DNA of 64,000 bases from Synechococcus sp. UW179A (GTDB lineage Bacteria; Cyanobacteriota; Cyanobacteriia; PCC-6307; Cyanobiaceae): the NCBI RefSeq assembly GCF_900473965.1, contig NZ_UCNJ01000010.1, positions 41,006-105,005 of the forward strand, written 5' to 3'. The notes beneath the pieces were generated by a model, which worked only from the letters and a program-made list of their open reading frames with translations, searched no databases and had not been told where the DNA came from. Below, piece by piece: positions 1-7,396 of the stretch; positions within the stretch are counted from its first letter, which is position 1; each line of letters starts with the position of its first letter. The position numbers and the translations under genes are program-made.

Positions 1-58
1 AGGCCAGGCATGACTCTCTGAATTGATCGATCACGCTACTGAAGTCAGACGCAGCCAT
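1..58 (-). CDS. 5' end of an unidentified gene (runs off the window)
   Basis: An ATG read leftward from position 58 opens a frame with no stop before the window edge, giving 19 residues that begin MAASDFSSVIDQF. It would follow the upstream minus-strand small gene after a 16-base gap, which fits the dense packing here. I see no clear Shine-Dalgarno sequence and too little protein to name a family. It could also be a chance open frame. Confidence 0.4.
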   Translation of the reverse strand, partial: MAASDFSSVIDQFRESCLA

Positions 59-74
59 TCAAAGGCCACGCGTC

Positions 75-317
75 TTAATCGGGAGCAGACGGCGGCGTGA
101 TCTGGTCGAGAGGGACCTCGAAGACCGGGGAGCCCTGGGGCTTCAGGGGCCACTGGCGAACCCAGCAGCGGTCGTGGTCGCCGTCGATGCCGATGACCTG
201 AAACAGGCCGGCATCACTGCGCAATGTGATGCAGTCCCCCTGATGGAGCCTCATGACGGACCGAGATTCCGACTGATTGCAGCGTTGCCCCTGAAGAACA
301 GAGAGTTCGTTCGGCAT
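75..317 (-). CDS. Small conserved-type hypothetical protein, 80 aa
   Basis: The function is not recognised. The frame encodes up to 80 residues. A second in-frame ATG at 254 would give a 59-aa protein beginning MRLHQGDCITL, and because the part after it looks like a compact beta-rich domain, the shorter form may be the real one. It has no signal peptide, membrane segment or cysteine motif. It lies downstream of homoserine dehydrogenase on the same strand with a 131-base gap, so co-transcription is possible but not obvious. The protein-like composition and the lack of a better frame on either strand support it being coding. Confidence 0.6.
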   Translation of the reverse strand: MPNELSVLQGQRCNQSESRSVMRLHQGDCITLRSDAGLFQVIGIDGDHDRCWVRQWPLKPQGSPVFEVPLDQITPPSAPD

Positions 318-448
318 GAACGTTTTGCAGCATGAATCCGCGAATGCGAACCGGAGCTGTGATGGTTCTTACAACTCTGCCTCATCCGAGGGTGTGTTTG
401 CCAGGGGCTGCGAAGACCTGCGGGTCTGCGAGTGGCCTTCGGCTGGGT

Positions 449-1765
449 TCAGAAACAGCCGAAATGGGCAGCCAGAGAACGGACTCCAGGCAGAGAAGCA
501 ATGGACTGAAGGGCGTTCTGCATTGCTCCATTGCCGACTTCGTGAGTGATCACAACGATCTCAGCCCCTTCATTGCAGGCGTCGAATTGAACGATGGATT
601 GAATGGAGACACCTTGTTCTCCAAAGCAGCTGCCAATCTTGCCGATGACGCCGGGAGCATCTTCAGTGTTGAAACGCACGTAGTTGCGCTGTCGGATGCG
701 GCTGGAATCCACAAGGTGGCATGAGCGCCAGCTGCTTGCTGCCAGGAGTGGGTCAAGGCCGCCGTCACTGCTGTTGAGCTGTCGGATGCCGGCAATATTG
801 AGAATGTCTGCAACCACTGCGGAGGCTGTTGGCCCTGATCCGGCGCCAGGGCCGTAAAACATCACCCTGCCGACCGGGTCGCCTTCCACAAGGATTGCAT
901 TGTTCACACCGTTAACGCCGGCAAGTGGATGGTCTTTGGGTACCAGTGTTGGCTGCACACGAACGCCCAGCGGCAGGGATCCCATAGGATCGCCATCGCT
1001 TTCCAAGCGTTCGGCAATAGCAAGCAGTTTCACGCCATATCCCAGTTGCGTGGCGTAGTCCACATCACGCCCCTGCAGATTGCTGATACCTGTTGTCGGA
1101 ACGGCGCTTCGTTCGATCGGGCCGCCAAAGGCCAGTCCGGCAAGGATGGCGATCTTGTCCGCGGCGTCATGACCGTCTACATCCGCGGCTGGATCAGCTT
1201 CCGCATAGCCCAGTTCTTGGGCTTCCATCAAAACACCATGATAATCGGCACCTTCGTCGGCCATCCGACTGAGGATGTAGTTGGTGGTCCCGTTGATGAT
1301 GCCGCTCACCCGATCGATGCGATTGCTTCCGAGCGACTGCTTGAGCGGTTCGATGATCGGAATGCCCCCTCCGACGGCTGCTTCGATCAACACGTAGACA
1401 CCAGCTGCTGCAGCTGCAGCAGCAATTTCCTCACCGTGTCTTGCGATCACGGCCTTGTTGGCGGTGACCACTGATTTTCCGGCCGTGATGGCTCGCATGA
1501 TCAGCGTGCGAGCCGGTTCAATGCCCCCGATCACTTCGACAACCACATGCACATCGGGGTCGTCCACCACCTCATTGGGATCCGTGGTGAGGCGCTCTGA
1601 TGGGATTGAAACGGGCCGGTTGCGCTGCAGATCGCGAACAGCCACCCGAACCAGCTCTAGGTCGGCAATCAGTGGATGGCGCCCTTCTGGACTGTTCAGA
1701 ATGCTTGCCACACCTGCGCCGACGGTGCCGAGGCCAAGCAGGCCTATGCCGATCCTTGTCGCCAT
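449..1765 (-). CDS. hom: Homoserine dehydrogenase
   Basis: This enzyme reduces aspartate semialdehyde to homoserine with NAD(P)H, the branch point to threonine and methionine in the cytoplasm. The 438-aa protein starts with a Rossmann loop (GLLGLGTVGAG, about residues 8-18). It has the family motif around GIINGTTNYIL (155-165) and the catalytic Lys near residue 204 in HDAADK. A C-terminal ACT domain begins near 358 (APGVIGKIG), which in this family allows allosteric control by threonine. An alanine run near 115-121 is unusual but lies in a helix region. The length is typical of bacterial Hom with an ACT domain. A sufE-like gene lies 64 bases upstream on the same strand. Confidence 0.96.
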   Translation of the reverse strand: MATRIGIGLLGLGTVGAGVASILNSPEGRHPLIADLELVRVAVRDLQRNRPVSIPSERLTTDPNEVVDDPDVHVVVEVIGGIEPARTLIMRAITAGKSVVTANKAVIARHGEEIAAAAAAAGVYVLIEAAVGGGIPIIEPLKQSLGSNRIDRVSGIINGTTNYILSRMADEGADYHGVLMEAQELGYAEADPAADVDGHDAADKIAILAGLAFGGPIERSAVPTTGISNLQGRDVDYATQLGYGVKLLAIAERLESDGDPMGSLPLGVRVQPTLVPKDHPLAGVNGVNNAILVEGDPVGRVMFYGPGAGSGPTASAVVADILNIAGIRQLNSSDGGLDPLLAASSWRSCHLVDSSRIRQRNYVRFNTEDAPGVIGKIGSCFGEQGVSIQSIVQFDACNEGAEIVVITHEVGNGAMQNALQSIASLPGVRSLAAHFGCF

Positions 1766-1829
1766 GGAGCGGGTCCGTTAGTTGCGCTGTGGGGTCGACT
1801 TTAGGCAGCGGTCGGTCGGCTGGTTTTGT

Positions 1830-2276
1830 TCAACCCGATTCATTCAGAACACTCGCCTGCTGCTGCATCATCCTCAGGATGTTGAGGAAGCCATTGGCCC
1901 GTGAGGGTGTGAGGCTGGCTTGAAGCCCTGTAGCGGCGATGAAGCCTGGGTCAACAGACATCACCTGTGCTGGGGTGAGGTCGGCCAGTCCTTTGATCAG
2001 CAGGGCCAGCAGCCCCTTGGTGATCAGGGCATCTGAATCCCCATGCCACTGAAGACGTCCATCGATCAGTTCCGATGCAATAAAGACCTGGGAAACACAT
2101 CCTTTGACCTTGCGCTCTTCGGTCTGCAGCTCGGGCGACATGGAAGGCAGCTTTTTGGCGAGCCAGAGCACATACTCATAACGCTTGCGCGGATCTGATG
2201 TGCTGTTGAGTCGTTCGGCGAGCTGATCAAGAGCTTGGCTGCCGTAGCGAGTTGTGGAGCTGCCTTGTTCAGCCAT
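1830..2276 (-). CDS. sufE: SufE family cysteine desulfurase activator
   Basis: SufE accepts persulfide sulfur from the cysteine desulfurase SufS and passes it to the SUF iron-sulfur cluster scaffold. At 148 aa the size is normal. The acceptor cysteine is in the KGCVSQVF motif (Cys about residue 60), matching the family pattern in which a Gly-Cys-x-Ser-Gln segment follows the helical N-terminus. In cyanobacteria this pathway supports Fe-S cluster supply for photosystem I and ferredoxin. The gene sits 7 bases downstream of a small secreted protein gene and just upstream of hom on the same strand. None of the other suf genes are in the window. Confidence 0.92.
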   Translation of the reverse strand: MAEQGSSTTRYGSQALDQLAERLNSTSDPRKRYEYVLWLAKKLPSMSPELQTEERKVKGCVSQVFIASELIDGRLQWHGDSDALITKGLLALLIKGLADLTPAQVMSVDPGFIAATGLQASLTPSRANGFLNILRMMQQQASVLNESG

Positions 2277-2283
2277 CGCTGGG

Positions 2284-2748
2284 TCAGCGTTGTCGAAGAC
2301 TTCGAACCCTAACCATCAGTCCCACCAAGCCGACCAGGGCTGGTGCCATGGCCCAGTCCAGACCGTTTCTACTGCCTGGACTCATTACAACTTCGTCCAG
2401 GTTGACTCGCCCCTGTTGAAGAGGAAGCGTGAGGTAGTCGCGGTGCCCAGGTCCGCCATCCACCTGCAGGTCCACCAGTCCATCCCCAAGTTCTGGAAGA
2501 GTCATCTGCAGCGTGCCTTCAGCATCGATGCGTCCAAGTTCCTCGCCGGGTGTTCCATCAGCCTTGAGGAGCCTTACCACTGCTCCTTCCACTGGCTCTC
2601 CTGTGGAGAAGCTGCTGCTCAGTTGGAGTTGTCCGTCGAGATAGCGAAGGCTGCTTTCCACTCCATGGGCTTCAGCCTGCATGGGCTGCGTCAAAGCCAA
2701 GCCCAGTGCTGTGGTGGCCATCAGTGCAAAACAGGATGGAATGGCCAT
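2284..2748 (-). CDS. Exported protein with C-terminal membrane anchor, unknown function
   Basis: The 154-aa product has a hydrophobic signal peptide (about residues 1-26, probable cleavage near AEA-HG). A beta-rich extracytoplasmic domain of about 90 residues follows. A short hydrophobic segment (about 133-147) is followed by an Arg-rich tail (RVRSLRQR), giving a type I anchor with the tail in the cytoplasm. The domain starting AHGVESS, with segments like PVEGAVVRLL, recalls the Ig-like folds of periplasmic nickel or carboxypeptidase-regulatory type domains, but this is only a pattern impression. It ends 7 bases before sufE and is probably co-transcribed with it. Confidence 0.75.
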   Translation of the reverse strand: MAIPSCFALMATTALGLALTQPMQAEAHGVESSLRYLDGQLQLSSSFSTGEPVEGAVVRLLKADGTPGEELGRIDAEGTLQMTLPELGDGLVDLQVDGGPGHRDYLTLPLQQGRVNLDEVVMSPGSRNGLDWAMAPALVGLVGLMVRVRSLRQR

Positions 2749-2893
2749 GGCGTGCCAGTTGTCGGTGCACCCATGGTGCGGGAGATTGCGGCAGTCAACC
2801 AGTCCTGATTGAGGCGGATTTGGATCTGTTCTGAAGTCCAGCCCGGGCTTGGTCGGTAATCCACTGCCCCCCTTTTGCCAGGTTGCCTTTGCG

Positions 2894-3493
2894 TCAAGGC
2901 AACGAATGCTGAAAACCGTTTTCGTTCAACCAGCCTTGGAAAGGCCTGTCCCAGGGGTCTGATGGCAGAGGTTGAACACTCACGCAGGCTCCGGGGAGTA
3001 CAACGAGAGCGGGTACTTCGCTCCAGCTCTTCTGGCAGCGAAGGCGGTCGTAGTAGCCACCCCCGTAGCCAAGTCGGATGCCCCTTCGATCCACAGCCAG
3101 CGCAGGAACGAGCAACAGAGATAGCTTCTCAGCACTCAGCTCCTGTTGATCCAAGGGAGCTGGAATCCCGCAGCCGTCGCTGGCTAAGGGGGCCTCAGTC
3201 CAACTGCGATAGGTCATGTTGCCTTGTCCATCAGCGACAGGAAGCGCTGGGCTCAAGCCGAGTTCCTTGACCAGCTCAAGACGTAGAGGTGTCAGGTCCA
3301 CTTCTCCAGGCAATGGCCAATAAAGCCCTACGGACTGGTGCAATTCACCCTCTCGGTGGCGTCGCCTCAGTTCCTGCCTGGCCTGATCGCGGATCCTGTT
3401 CTGCAAGTTGGGTTCAGCCTCGAGGGTCAGGCGCCTTCGTGTTCTGAAAATCTTGCGCAGAGTGGGTTTATTCGCTGCATCAAAGGCCTGCAT
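2894..3493 (-). CDS. 5-formyltetrahydrofolate cyclo-ligase
   Basis: It uses ATP to convert 5-formyl-THF to 5,10-methenyl-THF and so returns a folate storage form to one-carbon metabolism. The protein has 199 aa, the usual family size. The signature glycine-rich loop with GYGGGYYDR occurs at about 142-150, and N-terminal basic residues (RRRLTLEA) lie in the ATP-binding region. Its ATG shares one base with the TGA stop of the upstream methyltransferase (TGATG), so the two are probably translated in a coupled way. The folate gene folD also lies in the window, but far away. Confidence 0.93.
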   Translation of the reverse strand: MQAFDAANKPTLRKIFRTRRRLTLEAEPNLQNRIRDQARQELRRRHREGELHQSVGLYWPLPGEVDLTPLRLELVKELGLSPALPVADGQGNMTYRSWTEAPLASDGCGIPAPLDQQELSAEKLSLLLVPALAVDRRGIRLGYGGGYYDRLRCQKSWSEVPALVVLPGACVSVQPLPSDPWDRPFQGWLNENGFQHSLP

Positions 3494-4257
3494 CAGGGCA
3501 ATACTCCCCAGCGCCCCATCAGCGGTAATTGCAGTGTCAGTTGTTCTGAATCCTGAGGCCAGATCTGATTCAGCTCCTCAGAGAGGTTGTTGATCAGCGA
3601 GCGGCCCTGATCCTTGCTATCAACTTGCTGGCTGGCCTGCCTGAGTGCTGACCAGGTGCTGATAAAGCCCAGAAGGTCGTCCTGCGTCCAGTGTTCGGTG
3701 ATCTTCAATCCTTTGGGCAGCGGTTGATCGCAGAACGGGAACTCCAGATCGGAATAGCAGGTGTCCACATGGATGCGTTCAGGTGGCCAGAACCGATTGA
3801 GTCGCTCGTGATAGAGCCTGTTGAGCCACGTCTGTAAATCCTGCGGTGCTCCCTGGATGGGTTCATAGCCCAGCCAGACCAATAGACCCCCCGGTCGCAG
3901 CACCCGACAGACTTCTCGGTTGAAGCGCTGCAAATCCAGCCAGTGAATGGCTGCAGCAACCAGCACTGCATCAACGCTGTCGCTGCCCAAATCGGAATGT
4001 TCCGCTGCTCCCTGTTGGTAGTGAATGCGTGTGTGTTGTTCCGCTGCAGCAATCTGCTGAGGGCTGAGGTCTGTGGCTTCAACATGCTTGAACCAGCGGC
4101 TCAGCCCAACGGATGCCTGACCACTGCCGCAAGCTGCATCCCAACAACAATCCAGTGCTGGGGACTGGTCTGCCATCCAGGCGAAGAAGGCATCCGGGTA
4201 ACGGGGTCTGCAACGCGCATAGTCGCTGGCTACAGAATCAAACCAGCCTTTGTCCAT
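3493..4257 (-). CDS. Class I SAM-dependent methyltransferase
   Basis: The substrate is unknown. The protein has the Rossmann-like SAM fold: motif I is DAACGSGQASVGL (residues 41-53 of the 254-aa form), an acidic residue ends the next strand (VEATDLS), and a later LRPGGLLVWLGY matches the strand-4/5 region of Methyltransf_11 proteins. The N-terminus FDSVASDYARCRPRYP resembles methyltransferases of the trans-aconitate/Crg1 type. I chose the ATG at 4257 because homologues usually begin just before this segment. In-frame ATGs at 4266 and 4308 are alternatives. It overlaps the folate cyclo-ligase start by one base. Confidence 0.85.
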   Translation of the reverse strand: MDKGWFDSVASDYARCRPRYPDAFFAWMADQSPALDCCWDAACGSGQASVGLSRWFKHVEATDLSPQQIAAAEQHTRIHYQQGAAEHSDLGSDSVDAVLVAAAIHWLDLQRFNREVCRVLRPGGLLVWLGYEPIQGAPQDLQTWLNRLYHERLNRFWPPERIHVDTCYSDLEFPFCDQPLPKGLKITEHWTQDDLLGFISTWSALRQASQQVDSKDQGRSLINNLSEELNQIWPQDSEQLTLQLPLMGRWGVLP

Positions 4258-4391
4258 CGCTGGCATCAGGAAATGAACGGCATCGATCAAGCCGGCAGAG
4301 GGAACCAAAACTGTCTGCTCATTTTCAGGAACGTTTGATCGCCTGCCGTTTGTGAATCCTTTCGCAGCACAGCTGCTTCAAGCCCCGAGCT

Positions 4392-4580
4392 TTAATTGTC
4401 CTGAAAGGTGCATTCCAGAAGTGCTGCCGTTAGCAGTGTCTTCATGTCCTGCAGATTGTTCTGCTCAACAGGATCCCCACCCGACCATCGATCGAGCTGA
4501 TGACTCACGGCAGCTAGCAGTAGGCGGAGCCCTGCGGCATTGAGGGTGAGATCGATCGTGCTTTCGGTTCGGTCCATCAC
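4392..4580 (-). CDS. Small hypothetical protein, 62 aa
   Basis: The function is not recognised. It is a short, probably all-helical soluble protein with a leucine-rich amphipathic stretch (LRLLLAAVSHQLDRW) and a second helix (MKTLLTAALLECTF). Two adjacent ATG codons (4580 and 4577) can start it. It has no signal peptide or metal motif. It lies upstream of the methyltransferase on the same strand. The regular helix-like composition suggests a real gene, possibly a protein-binding helical hairpin. Confidence 0.6.
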   Translation of the reverse strand: MMDRTESTIDLTLNAAGLRLLLAAVSHQLDRWSGGDPVEQNNLQDMKTLLTAALLECTFQDN

Positions 4581-5053
4581 AGCCCCATCAGGCGTTGCAA
4601 CCGTTCTGATTCTGCACCCTGCCCGCCATTTCTCCTTCTAGTTATCGCAGCGCTCATTCACGGAGGTCTCCGTGATGGCTGCATTGTCGTCGTGCTCAGT
4701 TGTCGTGCTCAACGATCCGATTCAGCTGTTGAACAGGGGTTCAGTCGCTTATAAGCAAAGGAAGCGCAAGGGCACTCATTGCTTTTCAGCAAAGTGTTGA
4801 TGATGTACTTCTCTTTCCCTTGAGAAGAACATTGAAACCATTGAAAATGTTCTGGCCTGTCAAAAGTTCTGGGTTGATGAGTCGTAATGCTCTCATTGAT
4901 GTTCCAGTGCTGAATCTGTTGCCGGACTCCTTTTGGCATTGAATTGAGGCCGCAAAGCAAAGGCTGCCGCTTTGCCAGGAAAGTCTGTTGTGAACAGATT
5001 GATGCCATTTCATCTCGCAGTCTGGGTTTCACAGTCAAAGGCCTTCGGCTTTC
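4581..5053. other. 473-bp intergenic stretch
   Basis: I see no convincing gene. Open frames on both strands here have coding-unlike composition. A 10-base direct repeat, GTCGTGCTCA, occurs at 4689-4698 and 4702-4711 (13-base period). The stretch may hold promoters for the flanking genes or a small RNA, but no conserved RNA was recognised. Confidence 0.4.
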
Positions 5054-5251
5054 ATGCCACCTCTGTTTCAATGTCTGATTTGCGGGCAGTCAATCGAACG
5101 CTCCAAACGCTCTTACTGGAAGCGAAAAGGGCATCTGCTCTGCTCCACTTGCCGAGATCGGATTGACCGCGGTGAAGGCAATCCGCTTGACGAGCCAACC
5201 TCGCATCGCACTTTCGGCAGTGATCAGAGTGTGTGGTGCCTCCTGCACTGA
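5054..5251 (+). CDS. Putative small zinc-binding protein, 65 aa
   Basis: This 65-aa product has two CxxC knuckles: CLIC at residues 7-10 and CSTC about 19 residues later, separated by a very basic segment (SIERSKRSYWKRKGH). This is the layout of a small zinc ribbon or treble-clef finger, and the basic middle could bind nucleic acid. The tail (after about residue 40) is polar and may be disordered. The partner and role are unknown. A competing frame (4972-5166) covers the same DNA but lacks any motif. A 7-bp hairpin follows the stop codon. Confidence 0.5.
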   Translation: MPPLFQCLICGQSIERSKRSYWKRKGHLLCSTCRDRIDRGEGNPLDEPTSHRTFGSDQSVWCLLH

Positions 5252-5301
5252 GTTAGAAAAACAGCCGTACGTGTCATTTGCATGGTGGTCTTGAAAACAT
5301 T

Positions 5302-5319
5302 GCTGCCAAGGCTGGCAGC
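5302..5319. other. Perfect 7-bp stem-loop between two small genes
   Basis: GCTGCCA (5302-5308) pairs with TGGCAGC (5313-5319) across a four-base loop. No T-run follows on either strand, so it is not a standard intrinsic terminator. It could be an RNA-stability element after the two-CxxC gene, or lie in the leader of the gene starting at 5358. Confidence 0.35.
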
Positions 5320-5357
5320 CTGGTTTCACTAATCTTGCGACACGCACTTTTGAGCCA

Positions 5358-5570
5358 GTGTTCTCAGCTATTAACGCGCTTGCCTACACAGCATTTCTTG
5401 CTTTTGTGGTTGTTCAGGCGATCCGCTTGATGCGTCTATCTTTTAAAACAAAAGACCGAACTGGGCTCAAAACCACCCATCCAGAACTTTTTGATCAAAA
5501 TGGCAGTATGACTAAGGAAAAACTTCTTGTGGTTCGTTTCGACAGACCGAAGCCAGTACTTCCCTCATAG
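5358..5570 (+). CDS. Small single-helix membrane protein, 70 aa
   Basis: It starts at GTG and encodes one N-terminal membrane helix (about residues 3-25, ALAYTAFLAFVVVQAI), then a basic, probably cytoplasmic segment (RLMRLSFKTKDRTG) and a polar tail containing THPELFD. The layout resembles the small cyanobacterial DUF2973 family, which I recall as one helix followed by a short conserved polar region. The assignment is tentative. Its function is not known. The 46-aa gene at 5700 has the same architecture. Confidence 0.65.
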   Translation: MFSAINALAYTAFLAFVVVQAIRLMRLSFKTKDRTGLKTTHPELFDQNGSMTKEKLLVVRFDRPKPVLPS

Positions 5571-5699
5571 CGGCAGAATCAAAGGTTTTTCTCGGGAGTC
5601 GTTTAATCCTCACAGCTCTTCAGATCATTCCTTCCGTCTCCCTCCAGCTTCGGTTCTGATGGGCAGCCCATCCTTGTTTGATCAGTGCATAATGAAGCC

Positions 5700-5840
5700 A
5701 TGATCAAGATTATTTGGCTGCTTGCAACCGTCTATTTCATGAGCCGTCTGGTGAAAAAGCTTATGTCCTCCATGAAAGAGATTAAAAGCGAAGAAGATGT
5801 CGATGCAGGAAATGCGGTTGTTGATGTTAAAGCGGAGTGA
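5700..5840 (+). CDS. Very small membrane protein, 46 aa
   Basis: An ATG at 5700 opens a 46-aa frame: an N-terminal membrane helix (IIWLLATVYFMSRLV), a basic turn (KKLMSSMKEIK), and an acidic/valine-rich tail (SEEDVDAGNAVV). The design, one helix then basic then acidic, matches the neighbouring 70-aa protein, so the two may be distant relatives or partners in a membrane complex. The ATG overlaps the stop of a four-codon ATG AAG CCA TGA micro-frame. It is too short for most gene finders. The function is unknown. Confidence 0.55.
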   Translation: MIKIIWLLATVYFMSRLVKKLMSSMKEIKSEEDVDAGNAVVDVKAE

Positions 5841-5995
5841 AAGATCCGGCATCGACTCTTTAAGATGTCTTGTGCTCAACTTTTTGGGATCATGTCCGCG
5901 TCAGGGGATAATTGGCATCAATCAGCTTTGGCCGACTCTGATCCCGATCAGAGTATTCTTGCTTTCAAGGCCATTGATTCGTTGGAGATATTCAT

Positions 5996-6217
5996 TTACT
6001 GCCAGGTGATGGTGCAGCGATAACGGATGTTAAAGCCAGCGGTTCCAATCTCTATGCAGGATGTGTCGGTCACGGTTGTTCCCTGAGGAACTTTCGACAT
6101 CAGTCGATTGATCGTTATCTCTTGATCAACACCTTCTGCAGTAGCTGATTGAGTATTGGCGAAGGCATTCGTTCCTAGAAGAATTGAAATTGCATAAACA
6201 GGAATCAATGCCTTCAT
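5996..6217 (-). CDS. Small exported protein, 73 aa
   Basis: It has a clear signal peptide (about residues 1-20, MKALIPVYAISILLGTNAFA) and a mature part of about 53 aa. The mature part contains exactly two cysteines (in DTSCIE and RYRCTI), which could form one disulfide. The mature sequence is beta-like (TINRLMSKVPQGTTVTDT). No family is recognised. A secreted or periplasmic role is inferred from the signal peptide. It stands alone on the minus strand between plus-strand small genes. Confidence 0.7.
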   Translation of the reverse strand: MKALIPVYAISILLGTNAFANTQSATAEGVDQEITINRLMSKVPQGTTVTDTSCIEIGTAGFNIRYRCTITWQ

Positions 6218-6562
6218 GCGTGTCTCCGTTGGTTAATTCAAAGCTAGCAGCTATTGGCATGGAGCAACATCAGAACTGTTTCCAAGAATGAATTGTGCTG
6301 TTTCTCGCCGTGAAGGCTTTCTTCCTTGGGCCCCCATTGCAGAGCCTCTTATGGCATTGGCTGATCTTTCTCAACCTTCGCAGCCCTCCCTCCCGGTGCT
6401 GGGTGGAACAGAAAGATCCTTTGTTTGCTGACAACAACCATTCCCGGTGGCTGTCATTTTTGGCATCTTTATTCAAAAGCCCTTCCAATTTTTGTTTTTT
6501 CTTCGGGTGCAGCTTCCACGGCCGAGGGGTCGCCCTCGCCAGATTCGCCTGAGCTGAAAGAC
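6218..6562. other. 345-bp intergenic stretch
   Basis: No supported gene. It must hold the promoter of the leftward secreted-protein gene and that of the rightward gene at 6563. Frames covering it on both strands have incoherent composition. Confidence 0.4.
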
Positions 6563-6751
6563 ATGGCTGCCGTGTCGTCCTCTGAGATTCAACTGACCAT
6601 CGAACAACAGTTCCGCGTCGAACGTGCCTGCCGCAAGATCGATGAGTGCAATGACGTGGAGACTCTTAGGCAGCTTTCGAAAGCCCTGATTGTCACAGCA
6701 GCCAGGGAGCGAGCCTTCTCGCGGGTTGTTATGGAGCGCCTCAAGGAATGA
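6563..6751 (+). CDS. NblA-like small helical protein, 62 aa
   Basis: I chose the ATG at 6563 because the coding-like sequence begins there, although the frame is open from 6425. The core LTIEQQFRVERACRKI, then VETLRQLSKALI and a final ARERAFSRVVMERL, follows the layout of NblA/Ycf18 proteins: a Leu-x-x-Glu-Gln-Gln-Phe start, a helix, a Leu-rich second helix, and a late Glu..Phe followed by a basic end. NblA proteins are small dimeric helical adaptors that direct phycobilisomes to Clp proteolysis. The resemblance is by eye and partial, so a phycobilisome role is a hypothesis. Without it this is a conserved-type helical protein of unknown function. Confidence 0.6.
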   Translation: MAAVSSSEIQLTIEQQFRVERACRKIDECNDVETLRQLSKALIVTAARERAFSRVVMERLKE

Positions 6752-6905
6752 CCCACTCAATGTCGATCTTTTAAGCCAGCCGTCCGAGTCGGTCTGGTCT
6801 TGAGCAGCTGATCGCTGCAAACGATTCAGATCCTGTAGCTGATCAGGGTCTGCTCCAATCCAGTGAAGCTGCGCCTTTCAGGCTGACGGCATGAGGCTGA
6901 CTGGT

Positions 6906-6936
6906 TTCGTTAACGACCTTTTCGCTGGTTAACGAA
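6906..6936. promoter_or_regulatory. Repeated GTTAACGA element upstream of a LapA-like gene
   Basis: GTTAACGA occurs at 6909-6916 and again at 6928-6935, a 19-base period (nearly two helical turns). Because GTTAAC is itself palindromic, the same bases also make a 9-bp inverted repeat, TTCGTTAAC (6906-6914) and GTTAACGAA (6928-6936). The pair sits 77 bases before the ATG at 7013, which suits an operator. The binding protein is unknown. Confidence 0.4.
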
Positions 6937-7012
6937 CTTCATCCTTTCAACTCGCTTTGGCTCTCAGCGAGGAACTAATTACGTAGTTTTTGGTGCACCA
7001 GCAACTCCGACC

Positions 7013-7396
7013 ATGCGTCAGATCAATTTCACCCTGATCTTCGTCTTCGGTCTGAGCATGGTGTTCTTTACGCTGGAAAATACGGCTGCTACAACCGTCC
7101 ATGTGCTCCCTGGTCTGAAGTACACCACGCCTCTTGCGGCATTGCTGCTGCTGTCTGCTGGTATTGGTGCATCTTCAGCCTGGCTGTTCGCTGCATGGAG
7201 CGGGATGCTGAACAACGTGGAACGTTTCCAAAAATCTAGTGATTTCGATGCCCAGCAAGTGCGCATCCAGGAATTGGAAACGGATCTGAATCGGTACCGG
7301 GCAACCGTTGAAACACAATTAGGACTGCTCCCTTCGGCCAGTCCTGAAGAAGAGTCGGAAACGACTCCAACGGTTCAGGTGTCGAGCTCAGACTGA
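7013..7396 (+). CDS. LapA-domain (DUF1049) inner-membrane protein
   Basis: The 127-aa protein has two membrane helices (about 5-20 and 38-62) joined by a short loop with ENTAATTVHVLPG. A coiled-coil-like segment follows (about 78-103, QQVRIQELETDLNRYRATVE), then an acidic tail. This is the usual plan of LapA/DUF1049 proteins, whose E. coli member helps control lipopolysaccharide assembly. What the cyanobacterial versions do is unclear. The start ATG is preceded by the repeated GTTAACGA element. A 0.6-kb gene-free region follows the stop. Confidence 0.8.
   Translation: MRQINFTLIFVFGLSMVFFTLENTAATTVHVLPGLKYTTPLAALLLLSAGIGASSAWLFAAWSGMLNNVERFQKSSDFDAQQVRIQELETDLNRYRATVETQLGLLPSASPEEESETTPTVQVSSSD

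Noticed and set aside
929..1474. 181-aa open frame on the plus strand
   Set aside because: It lies wholly inside hom on the other strand and has His/Cys-rich, family-less sequence typical of an antisense shadow.
4709..5071. 120-aa frame on the minus strand
   Set aside because: Composition is unlike the neighbouring proteins, it has no start signal, and it overlaps the two-CxxC gene, whose motif is more convincing.
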